Notes under the pieces: generated by a model
Told to the model about the DNA's origin: nothing
Database searches by the model: none
Seen by the model: the letters and a program-made list of their open reading frames with translations, nothing else
Translations under genes and position numbers: made by a program
In this document: positions 34,733 through 44,839 of the stretch, in pieces
Position numbering within the stretch: position 1 is the first letter of the stretch
Layout: the number at the start of each line of letters is the position of its first letter
NCBI RefSeq assembly: GCF_019578655.1
Contig: NC_063256.1
Location: 8,060,001-8,124,000, forward strand
DNA length: 64,000 bases
Direction: 5' to 3'
Origin: Ricinus communis
Taxonomy: Eukaryota; Streptophyta; Magnoliopsida; Malpighiales; Euphorbiaceae

Positions 34733-36311
34733 CTAGTAACCAGTAGTAGGAGTTGATTTGGGCTCTGAGGTGTAAAAGAAAGGTCCAACTGAGAATAACT
34801 TCAACTTCTTGTCAGAGAGGATGCGGTAAGAAGAAAGGTGAGCACCAGTAATCCCCTTGTTTACGTCTGTAGGAATACTGCAGGTTTCTAATGGAGATCT
34901 TTCGAGATTAACCTTGCAATCTATCAACTTCAAATCATCATCAAGCCCTAAAAGAGAAAGTGCCTTGAAGAAGTAACCCTTCGCATCAGTTGCACCAGTC
35001 AAGCAAGAGAAAGGTGTTGTCTTATACCCACTCTTGTCCAAAACTGAACACGTTATCCTTGCCACAGCACCTACATTCAAGAGAATATATTTATATAGTT
35101 AAGAGAAAATGGTTTTCTGATTTGGTATACTCATGTCAAAATAAGAACTTTAGCCTTTAAGTGAAAGATTGGTGGATGTAGAGATTACCTTCAACAGGAA
35201 TATAGCTAGAACCCGATTTGCATAAGACAAGCCCTTCAATGCCAACTCGGAGTGGATTTTCTAATTCCGGACCATACCCATGACCTTCTTCAACAGTGTC
35301 TGGTTTAGGGACAGTCAACTCAGGATGGTTTAGGTTATGTTTTGGGAGATACTCAGAGTGAGGTTTCTTATGGTCAGGTTTTGGAATATAACCGTAATTC
35401 ACTTTGTCAGTCTTTGGTTTGGGGATATACTCTTCATCGGATTTAATATCTGATTCAGGTGTGAAGTAGGTGTTATCATGATTCAAGGTCTCTGATTCAG
35501 GTTTTGAGCTATATTCTTCACTAGGTTTGACATATTCTGGTTTTGATTTAGGATAGGTACTTTCGGGTTTGACATTGTCTGATTTAGTTTTTGGTTTGTA
35601 CTCTTCATTAGAGTTGACATACTCTGGCTTTGATTCAGAATAAGTGCTATCGGGTTTTGTAATGTATGATGTAGGTTTTGAATATGTTGGCTTTGGTTTA
35701 GTATAGGTGTCATCGGGTTTAACAATGTCTGATTTAGACTTTGAATTGTACTCTTCACTAGATTTGCTATATTCTTTCTTTGGTTGAGGATAGGTGTTGT
35801 CGAGACTAACAGTGTCCGATTTAGATTTTGGAGTACTATGCTCTTTATCGGGTTTGACATATTCTAATTTTAGCTTAGGATAGGTGGTTTCGGGTTCAGG
35901 CTTCGGGCTATAGTTATTATGAGGCTTGACAATGTCTGGTTTAGATATTGCACCATACTCATTTTCAGGCTTGATGTTGTCTGATTTTGGTTTGGGGATA
36001 TACATAGTTTTATCAGGCTTAGGTTTCTCATACTCACCTTCAGGCTTGACAACGTTGGATTCTGGTTCAAGGTTGTACTCATCTTTCGGGACATTGTGAG
36101 GTTTGGATTTTGGGGCATACTCATAGTCAGGTTTGACATTTTCGGATGTGGGTGTAGAGCCAGAGGCATACTTATTATCTAGCTTGGGGACATTTGCCGA
36201 CATGGGTGTTGAGCCGTAGCTATTGTTTGGGTTAGAGGCATAATCGTAATCCCCAGCAGAAACAATAACTAGAAACGACAAAAGGAGGATATAGGATGGA
36301 AAGAAGGCCAT
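34733..36311 (-). CDS. Lys/Pro-rich repeat protein with C-terminal Ole e 1 domain (RHS13-like), copy B
   Basis: Exons 36311-35189 and 35070-34733 give 486 residues. A signal peptide (about 1-22, ending VIVSAG) is followed by about 330 residues of tandem units rich in Lys, Pro, Tyr, Ser and Glu (typical KPDNTYPKPKxEYVKS), then the Ole e 1 domain starting GIEGLVLCKSG and continued in exon 2 (AVARITC, GATDAKGYF, TDVNKGITG, GPFFYT). ATG 36311 is used; the frame is open further upstream, but only with a non-ATG codon. The unit length is about 29 residues. This is the layout of plant PRP/RHS13 wall proteins, in which the Tyr/Lys-rich part may be cross-linked in the wall (inference). The 338-nt exon 2 is almost identical to that of copy C. 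Confidence 0.92.
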
Positions 36312-36381
36312 AGTAAAGCTCAAAAGGGAAGGAATGAAGAAACTATGAGCTGTTGATATGGGAGTCTGCTACTACCATGGC

Positions 36382-36389
36382 CTTTTATA
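36382..36389 (-). promoter_or_regulatory. TATA box of proline-rich protein copy B
   Basis: TATAAAAG on the minus strand, about 70-78 bp upstream of ATG 36311. The same box and surrounding bases occur in copy C. Confidence 0.65.
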
Positions 36390-36504
36390 GGTATAAGCTG
36401 GTGTAATTTATTATGTGACTAAAGTAAACAAGAATACATGGCCAGTTGGCATCTAACTGGGTATGAAGAGCTCTATCCAAAGAATGCCTCTGTCATGTCA
36501 TTGC

Positions 36505-36517
36505 GACGTGACGAGCA
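36505..36517 (-). promoter_or_regulatory. root-hair-element-like core upstream of copy B
   Basis: The minus strand reads TGCTCGTCACGTC, fitting the TG-N4-K-CACG-W-H core, about 194 bp upstream of the ATG and in gene orientation. It sits in a block of about 50 bp that is almost identical upstream of copy C, while neighbouring sequence has diverged. Confidence 0.45.
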
Positions 36518-36789
36518 GAACTTTAGCAAATAAGCCTCCGGGCCTGTGTTCTTTCTCTCTGGTGCATAAGTCTGAATATGTATATCTTAGTGGTCTTGCA
36601 CATTTGCATTCTAAAAAAAATGGAATGTTTTAGATTCGTTATATATTAATTTCAATTTTAAATAAGCCTCACCAACTAGGGACGTGGAAATGAAGTACAC
36701 CAGCCATGCTTTTTCTTGGGGGCAAACCTTAGTGGCCAGTGACCACTTAATTGAATATTTCATTGGAATTCATTGCCAATTTGGTTGGG

Positions 36790-37855
36790 GAAAATTCAAC
36801 TGGAATATAGCATTATGGCACTATCCAAAATCGAGAACTTATATCTAAAAATATCTAAATGGAAAAATTAAGAAAATAATAATAATAATAATGTAATTAA
36901 TTAAATTTAGAAATCCTGAACAACTTCAACTTAATTGGCATTCTACATATTATATATGCTTTTCACGGTTAATTTTCTTCTCTCCTCTACTTGCAAGACC
37001 TATAGTGTTTTTTTTCAAGATGGAGACCATTTCTCATGCATCTAAAGAATTCAAGTGTTTCTTTTATTTATTTATAATTTTGGATTACAAAGGGAGCTAA
37101 TTTCATTAGAATAAAATTGGGTTAAACATTATATTTAATGAAGAAATATTTCTTGCACTTTTTAAATCCTTTATTGTTCGGTAACATACAAGGGGTATAT
37201 CAGTTTAGTATATATATTGAGAACAAATAAGAATTTTCTATAAGGGATAGCTAAGAATTATTAATTGATCTTTAATTCATGTACACATTTGATTGCATAA
37301 AACTGATTAGCCCAATAAACTGTTTGACAATAATGTTTGAAATTTTAATGCATCATCTAGATCAATGATTTTGAAGTGACTACTTCAAATCGTCAGTGGC
37401 GAAAATGTATTAAATTTGTGTTTATATATATATATATATATATAAAACATATGGAACAAAGCTATATTTTATCTTAGATTCTTGAGACAGATATCCTATA
37501 TTGACTTTCCTTATCTTCTCTCTATGTTTACATGTTATAGTAATGAAATTTCAATTCATCTAACAAAAATATTAAATTCGTTAATTTGTTTCCTAATTAT
37601 GGAGTGATTTATCATGATTAATTGGAACTCAAGCTATTTCTCATAAATTTATATCTATATGAAGAGAAAATAAATATATGACAATAAAAGCCTTAACTCT
37701 GAAAAATTAATGAATTTATTACAAAACTCTTTGATGAAAATGGGAAAATCCAAATTGAATACAATCAACAACAAACAGTATGAATTCAACATCCATTCCG
37801 TTTCTGGAAAACTCGAAACAAAAACAAAAACATTTTGTCGACATGAAAAGCAATT
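36790..37855. other. intergenic between copies B and C
   Basis: No gene. About 36790-37080 is unique spacer; from there on is the second unit of the segmental duplication, including a TA dinucleotide run at about 37424-37443. Confidence 0.6.
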
Positions 37856-39872
37856 CTAGTAACCAGTAGTAGGAGTTGATTTGGGCTCTGAGGTGTAAAA
37901 GAAAGGTCCAACTGAGAATAACTTCAACTTCTTGTCAGAGAGGATGCGGTAAGAAGAAAGGTGAGCACCAGTAATCCCCTTGTTTACGTCTGTAGGAATA
38001 TCGCAGGTATCCAATGGAGATTTTTCAAGTTTAACCTTACAGTCTATCAACTTCAAATCATCATCATGCCCAAAAAGAGACAGTGCCTTGAAGAAGTAAC
38101 CCTTCGTATCAGTTGCGCCAGTCAAGCAAGAGAAAGGTGTTGTCTTGTGCCCACTCTCGTCCATAACTGAACATGTTATCCTTGCCACAGCACCTATATT
38201 CAAAGATATTTATATATCAGAGAAAAATGGTCTCGATTCAATCTATTCTTGTTAAAATAAGAGATTTTAAGTTAACGATTAATGGAATGTAGACATTACC
38301 TTCAAGAGGAACATAACTCGAACTGGATTTGCATAAGACAAGCCCTTCAATGCCAACTTGGAATGGATTTTCTAGTTTTGGGCCATACCCATAATCTTCT
38401 TTGACAGTGTCTGGTTTAGGGACAGTCAGCTTAGGATGGTTTAGGTTAGGTTTTGGGATATACCAATAGTCAGGTTTCTTAAGGTTGGGTTTTGGGAGAT
38501 CATCATAGTTTAGTTTGTCAGTTTTTGATTGGTCATGCTCTGGTTTTGGGATGTACTCTTCATCAGATTTAATATATTCTGTTTTTGGTGTGAGATAAGT
38601 GTTATCAGGATTGACAGTGTCTACTTCAGGTTTTGGGTTGTACTTTTCATTAGGTTTAACATATTCTGACTTTGATTTAGGATAAGTGCTATCGGGATTG
38701 GATTGGACATACTCTAGCTTTGGTCTAGAATAAGTGGTGTCGTGTTTAACAATGTCTGATTTAGATTTTGGATTGTACTCTTCATTGGATTTAGTATATT
38801 CTGACTTTGGTTTTGGAAAAATGTTATCGGGTTTGATAGTGTCTGATTTAGGTTTAGGGTTGTACTTTTCATCAGGTTTGACATATTCTAACTCTGGTTT
38901 AGAATAAGTTCCATCGGGTTTAGGAGTGTCTAATGTAGGTTTTGGATTGTATTCTTCATTCGATTTGACATATGTTGGCTTCGGTTTAGTATAGATGACA
39001 TCGGGTTTGACAATGTTTGATTTTGATTTTGGGTTGTACTCTTTACTAGATTTGATGTACTCTTGCTCTGGTTGAGGAGAGGTATTATCGGGTTTAATAA
39101 TATCTAATTTAGGTTTTGGGTTATACTCTTTATCGGATTTGACATATTCTGGATTTGGTTTAGGGTATGAGTTGTCGGGTTTGACAATATTTGATTTAGG
39201 TTTTGGGCTATACTCTTTATCAGATTTGACATATTCTGGATTTGGTTTAGAGTATGAATTGTCGGATTTGACAACATCTGATTTAGGTTTTGGGTTGTAC
39301 TCTTCATCAGGTTTAACATATCTTGAGTTTGGTCTAGGATAGGTATGTGATTTATGGTTTGAATCATATTCTTCACTAGGTTTGACATATTCTGATTTTG
39401 GTTTAGAATATGTGGTATCAGGTTTTGTGGTATCTGGTTTAGTAACCGGGCTATAGTTATTATCAGAATTGACAATGTCTGATTTAGGTATTGCGCTACA
39501 CTCATTTTCGGGCTTGATGATGTCTGATTTTGGTTTGGGGATATAAACATTTTCAGGTTTGGCAGTATCAGGTTTAGGTTCCTCATACTTGTATTCAGGC
39601 TTGATAGTATTTGGTTTTGGTTCAAGGTTGTACTCATCTTTTGGGACATCATTAGATTTGGATTTTTGGACATATTCGTGATCAGGCTTGACGTTTTCGG
39701 ATGTGGGTGTGGAGCCATAGTTATTGTCTAGCTTGGGGACATTTTCTGATATGGGTGTCGAGCCATAACTATTGTTTGGCTTAGAACCATAATCATAATC
39801 CCTAGCAGAAGCAATAACTAGCGATGACAGAAGAAGGATAAAGGATGAAAAAAAGGAAACGTTGAATGCCAT
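37856..39872 (-). CDS. Lys/Pro-rich repeat protein with C-terminal Ole e 1 domain (RHS13-like), copy C
   Basis: Exons 39872-38300 and 38193-37856 give 636 residues. It has a signal peptide (about 1-23), a roughly 480-residue Lys/Pro/Tyr-rich tandem-repeat region, then the Ole e 1 domain (GIEGLVLCKSS, then AVARITC in exon 2). Many repeat units are 29 residues (87 nt) and easily aligned, for example units ending VKSDKEYSPKPK and VKSDKEYNPKPK. The gene is 150 residues longer than copy B, all in the repeat region, so the array has expanded or contracted by whole units after the duplication. The other two frames of the repeat also stay open over long distances because of the 87-nt periodicity; they are not genes. 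Secreted wall protein by family; root-hair expression is inference from the promoter core and from RHS13. Confidence 0.92.
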
Positions 39873-39948
39873 TGCTTATGGCGAAGCTCAAAAGGAAAAG
39901 AATAAAGAAACTACGAGGTGTTGGTGGGGAGAATACTAGTACCAAGGC

Positions 39949-39956
39949 CTTTTATA
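39949..39956 (-). promoter_or_regulatory. TATA box of proline-rich protein copy C
   Basis: TATAAAAG on the minus strand, about 77-84 bp upstream of ATG 39872, in the same context as in copy B. Confidence 0.65.
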
Positions 39957-40091
39957 GGTATAAAGTAGTCTAACTGATTATGTTACTAAAGTTTTAAGAA
40001 TAAACTATAAGGAAAAAAAAATACATGGCCAGTTGGCCTTTGAATAAATATGAAGAGATTTAACGAAAGAATGCCTCTGCCATGTCATTGC

Positions 40092-40104
40092 GACGTGACG
40101 AGCA
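40092..40104 (-). promoter_or_regulatory. root-hair-element-like core upstream of copy C
   Basis: TGCTCGTCACGTC on the minus strand, identical to the site upstream of copy B, about 220 bp from the ATG, in a conserved block (about 40075-40125). Confidence 0.45.
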
Positions 40105-40330
40105 GAACTTTAGCAAATAAGCCTTCGAGCTTGTGATCTTGCACTGGTTGCACAAATTCTCAGGATGCAATTTTTTGTTTACAAATTGGATTGTTTTAGA
40201 TTTCGTTAATATTAATTTCAATTCTAAAATAAACCTCACCAACTGGTGGAAATGAAGTGGACAAGCACAAGCCATGCTTTTTTCGGGGCAAACGTTAGTG
40301 GCCAGCCACCACTTCATTGAATACTTTTTT

Positions 40331-43300
40331 GAAGATTTAATTGAAATTTATTGCAACCAATTTAGCTTAGGAAAATTTGATTGGACTATTCCAATATGAC
40401 TTATAATGGCTATATTTATTTATTTTTAAGAAAAATGACTGATGATCTGATCATTGGAGAAAATCTCGTAACCTTTTGTACAAGCTTCTTAGACAGAACC
40501 TTTTTGGCATTAGAGGGGTAAAGGAAAAAGAGATGTGCGTCTCGGATTATTTGAACTCTATGTTCAAATTCTGACGTTGGCTTCATTTTCTCCTAATATA
40601 TATATGGTTTTACTGTTTTATTATTTTAAATATGTATTTTTTTCAGATAAAAAAAAATATGTGGTTATAAATTATGATAAAAAATATATTATTAAATATA
40701 TTAAAAAATCAGTTTGTATGAAATTACTCAATTTTTGTTCCAATCAATCATGCTTTTCATGTTTGATAATATGAATTTATAATTTAAAAATTTATAATTT
40801 TATTATTTGACTGTTAAATCGTAATTTAAAAAGTTTTTAATTTGATGAAATTAATGTTAAATAATGATATTTTAATTTATTAAGCTTTAAAATTCATATT
40901 AACATATACATGAAATATGATAATAATAGTTGATCGGAATAAAAATTTCTAAATTATTGTCAATTGACATCTTTTAATATCGAGATATGTTTTCTGTCAC
41001 AATTTATAACCATATTACATAATATATTTTTAAACCTATCCCTATATATATATATAAACTTTAATCAACTTTGTTTTTCTTTTAAGAAAAAAATCAACTC
41101 AACTATATCATTTTTCCAAGAAGGTATCATTAAAAGAAAAACTTTTAAATAATTGTAGAAGTCCCTTAAAAATGTTCCATATTGCAGTACATGCTATGTG
41201 CCTTTGGTCTAACAACGTGGAAAGGATGGTAACTTGTCAACCCTGCACGTCCCTCTCCGGTTCTCTCTCCTTTGTGCTTGCACAAAATTATTGGAATGGC
41301 TCGCACCCTTTCCTTGTTCGTATATCTCTTGTTCTCTTCTCGCTCCTAGTCATCACTGCTGCCGATTGGGTCTATAGTCCAAAACCCTAACCACTACGGA
41401 CAAGCTAATAGACATTGAAATATTAAAAGAAGAAAAAAATCATTTTATGTTTTCCTTAAACTCATAGGAAGTTGAAGGAATCATGCAATAAAATATAGAT
41501 AAATTTCTTTTATTAGGTTCATCCATAATTATTGGATTAAACATTTAATTTAAGTGTAATTTATTTTTTTTATGTGAAATGGATTTGACCAATTTAAATA
41601 AATTGGTAATAATATGATCTCATGCTTAATTTTTTCCTTTTGATAATTCTTTATTTGTCTTACATAGATTATTGATTATTTTTTCTTTATTTCTTTGAAA
41701 TGACTATTAAGATGGAGGTGTATATTAAATCTTTTCTTTTGATTAATTTTTAATTTGTCCTACACATTTTGTTTAGTAATGCAATTTATTAACCTTGTTG
41801 ATTATTTATTATTTTCTTTTTGTTTCTTTGAAATGACTATTAAGGTTAGAAATGGAAAGGAGACAGAATAAGACAAACTGTTCTTCAGCACTACTAAATA
41901 AGAAACATGAATACAAATTAAGCATTGACATGATTTGATTTTGCAACGATGAACTACACACCGGAGTTGGACATTGTTGTTCTTTAGAGCATTCCACCCA
42001 GATCTGATATTTGATCATCTACAGTACAGAGTGATAAAGATGCTCATTTAATTGGCATTCTGCATTTAATAATATGGGACTTAATCCATTATATGGACAA
42101 CCGGTTGAAGTTAAATTATAGAGGACGAGTGCCCATATCCAACTATATTTTGTGCATTCGCATTAAGATATTACAAATTGGACAATAAAGAATTCGAGTA
42201 AGTAATTCAACTAAATGGCAAATGAACAACCATTATATGCAGTTCTTAGATAACGTCAATGCATAGTCAAACCAGGAATATCAATGTTATATGCCCACCA
42301 GTTAAGGATGCTATGTGCTTAGCGGTTTCAAACTTCTACAGTACATTAATTAATTTTGTATTCAATTAATCAAATTGCTTAGACATTATTTTAATCTTAA
42401 CTTTAGGATTAGCAGATTCTCTCTAAATGGTTGACGGCTTTTTTTTATTACTATTATTATTTGTTAAGGCTAGTGGACGTTGAGTATCAAGTGGAATTGA
42501 ATTATTACAAGTCTTATTCTTAGATTTGTTAAACAATATTAAATAATCTTATCCTTATAAGATCAATGAGTTTGTATCGAATAAATTCCAAATTCTATAA
42601 AATAACAAATTAATAAGAAATTTTTTGTTACGATCATTATAAATAAATTATATGGTTAAACTATGAGTCATTAAAGAGAAATTAAATAAAGTAAATTTAT
42701 TTTTTTTCTCTCATAAAAGAACTTATATGAAATGTTGGAACTATTATTTTTACCCATATTGAATTTGAGATGTGACAATGGATTGCTAGACTAGTTCTTG
42801 TCAAAATTTACTTGCGTAATAGTCATACTTTGCCAAATAAGATTTTGAAAAAGGATTATAGTATTTTTCCTAACAGTTTCTTTGTAAGACATGACCCTTG
42901 TATCAAATGTCAAAATATGCACTTCCACTCTTAGCCGGAGACAAATGTATATATCAATTTGAGAAATGTTTAAAATTTGAACCCATACTCATTTGCAACT
43001 CAAAAAAAGTCAAAATATAATTTAGAAATAAAGTTTAATTTAACCCATAAATTTACCATATAAGTTCAATTTAACACTTTTAAGCCGTCCTAGCGCAAAA
43101 ATTTATCTTTTTCAGCTTACATTATTCTGTGAATAAGAGAGCGAGAATCATCCTCTCCTGATAAATAAAAGAAAATGCTTGATTTATGAAATGAAACAAA
43201 ATTAGTTTAATAATTCCTATAAGCTATTTTATAATTTAAATATTCGTCAAACATATTAACTAAAGGATTCTAATTTATTATTTTTCTATCAATTCACTCT

Positions 43301-43853
43301 CTTTTTTCTATAGTCAATGAGTTACAATCTCTCTCAAATGGTGTAATTTCAGCTAAAATAAGTAAAATTTTGAGCTAAATTGGCCCCAAGAGATTAGAAA
43401 GGGCCAAATTGATCTAATTCAATAAGTTCAGGGGCCAAATTGAATCATATTCATATAATCCATATTCTCCAGACCTTTCAGGAGAAATTCTTTTTTGTCC
43501 GATTCAGCAATTACATATCTGAAATGCGGCTTGGATAGGAGCAGCCTGAACTTGCCCTCCACGCAAGCAAAGACCAAAGGACGCAATATAAGGAAATATA
43601 ATCGTACAAAAAGCAGTCGTATGCAAAGAAACTTCCTTCATCACAACTTGTACTACTCTACTGGCAACCACTCCCATCTCATTTTCACGCGGTACATAAA
43701 CCCCTCTCCTCTTCGTTTCCACTCATTCCTTCTTAAACCCTCTCTAGATTAGACTTCCTTTTCCATTAACGATTCCTCTTTGCATACTCTCTCCCCCTCT
43801 CACTAATTTCAAATATTGTTTATTAGCTTTCTCTTACTTGGCTCAGCTAAAAG
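40331..43853. other. intergenic, AT-rich, with one gene relic
   Basis: No intact gene. A small signal-peptide relic lies at 41296-41390. Around 43377-43450 a GGCCAAATTGA-type phrase occurs three times in alternating form, typical of worn transposon ends. The final 350 bp are the pyrimidine-rich leader of the ERF gene. Short open frames at 43495-43752 and on its complement are probably leader sequence. Confidence 0.55.
41296..41390 (+). pseudogene. possible relic of an extensin/PRP-type signal peptide
   Basis: ATG 41296 opens MARTLSLFVYLLFSS and stops after 17 residues. The overlapping +1 frame continues FSLLVITAADWVYSPKP and then stops at 41390. Together they read like one signal peptide followed by the first residues of a wall protein (YSPKP) interrupted by a frameshift. 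It lies just past the proline-rich cluster but on the opposite strand. Weak evidence because of the small size. Confidence 0.3.
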
Positions 43854-44839
43854 ATGTGTGGCGGTGCTATTATAGCTAATCTCATCCATCCCCAGCGTGG
43901 TGACCGCAGCGTCACCGCTTCTGACCTCTGGCCTAACCCTGACTCGTTTTTCTCCAAACTCACTCCTTTCGAGTCCCATCGGGACACATTCATCAACCCC
44001 GATTCTTTCACTCGTAAAAGATCCCAGCTTGCTTCAGGTAACAATTTTTCTTAAGAGATATCTTTCCAATTTTTCTTTTAGTTGTTTCGAGAATCAGTTT
44101 CATTGCGGCATTTATTCAAACAGGTGATGCGCAAGTAGATAAAACCCCTGTCAAGAGACAGAGAAAGAACCTCTACAGAGGTATAAGGCAACGCCCCTGG
44201 GGAAAATGGGCAGCAGAGATTCGTGATCCAAGGAAAGGAGTCCGTGTTTGGCTTGGCACCTTTAATACTGCTGAGGAAGCTGCTCGAGCCTACGATAGAG
44301 AAGCCCGTAAAATTCGCGGCAAGAAGGCCAAAGTCAATTTCCCGAACGAAGATGACGAATACAGCATTACCCAAAACCCACCTCCTCTAACCCAGCATAT
44401 TGCTTGTAATTTCAGCAATCTCCCGAAGACTTGTAATTTTGGGTTTGGTTATGACCTAAATCAGATCGGATCTTATTCTTCAAATTCTGGGTCTGTTACA
44501 GAGGAGGAAGCTTGCCCAGGAGTCAGTAAACAGAATGTGAACAGCAATAACTACATAGGAGAAGTGAAAGTGAAACAGGAAGAGGCGAAAATGGAGGTAG
44601 AGAAGGTGAATAATGGGGAGACGGTGATAATTGACTTGGAATCTCGGCAGCAAGAAAACGAGGTGCAGAAACTGTCGGAGGAGCTAATGGCTTATGAAAA
44701 TTACATGAAATTCTATCAGATACCTTATCTCGATGGACAATCACCGGCCCCAAATACTGCTGCTGCTGCTCAGGAAAGTGTTGTTGGGAGTCTCTGGAAC
44801 TTCGATGATTATGTTGATGATGCTGTTGTTTCTCTCTGA
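43854..44839 (+). CDS. group VII ethylene-response factor (AP2/ERF), oxygen-sensing N-degron type
   Basis: Two exons, 43854-44037 and 44124-44839, encode 299 residues; the intron just before the AP2 region is typical of the group. The protein starts MCGGAI. In this group the exposed Cys2 is oxidised in the presence of oxygen, and the protein is degraded by the N-degron pathway, so it accumulates in hypoxia. A Lys/Arg-rich stretch (VKRQRKN, 71-77) precedes the AP2 DNA-binding domain (about 78-135, [20 protein letters not shown] to KAKVNFP). The C-terminal half is acidic and ends with a conserved-looking [16 protein letters not shown] segment and WNFDDYVDD. It belongs with the RAP2.3/RAP2.12 type; I cannot assign the exact orthologue. 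It acts in the nucleus as a transcriptional activator of hypoxia genes (family knowledge). Confidence 0.95.

Larger units (their letters stand above)
33830..40330. repeat. tandem segmental duplication of about 3 kb carrying two proline-rich protein genes
   Basis: Unit 1 spans about 33830-36790 and unit 2 about 37080-40330. Shared landmarks in the same order: a CTTGCACTTTTTAAA phrase; ACATATGGAACAA near 34165 and 37448; an almost identical block just after each stop codon (TTCTGGAAAACTCGAAACAA); exon 2; the Lys/Pro-repeat exon 1; the TATA region CCTTTTATAGGTATAA; and a promoter block near 36490-36540 and 40075-40125. Exact edges need an alignment. Confidence 0.8.

Noticed and set aside
35483..35860. 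Asn/Leu-rich open frames overlapping the proline-rich genes (also 35870-36169, 39104-39718, 39139-39342)
   Set aside because: The 87-nt repeat periodicity keeps alternative frames open; the KP-rich frame has the signal peptide and the Ole e 1 domain.
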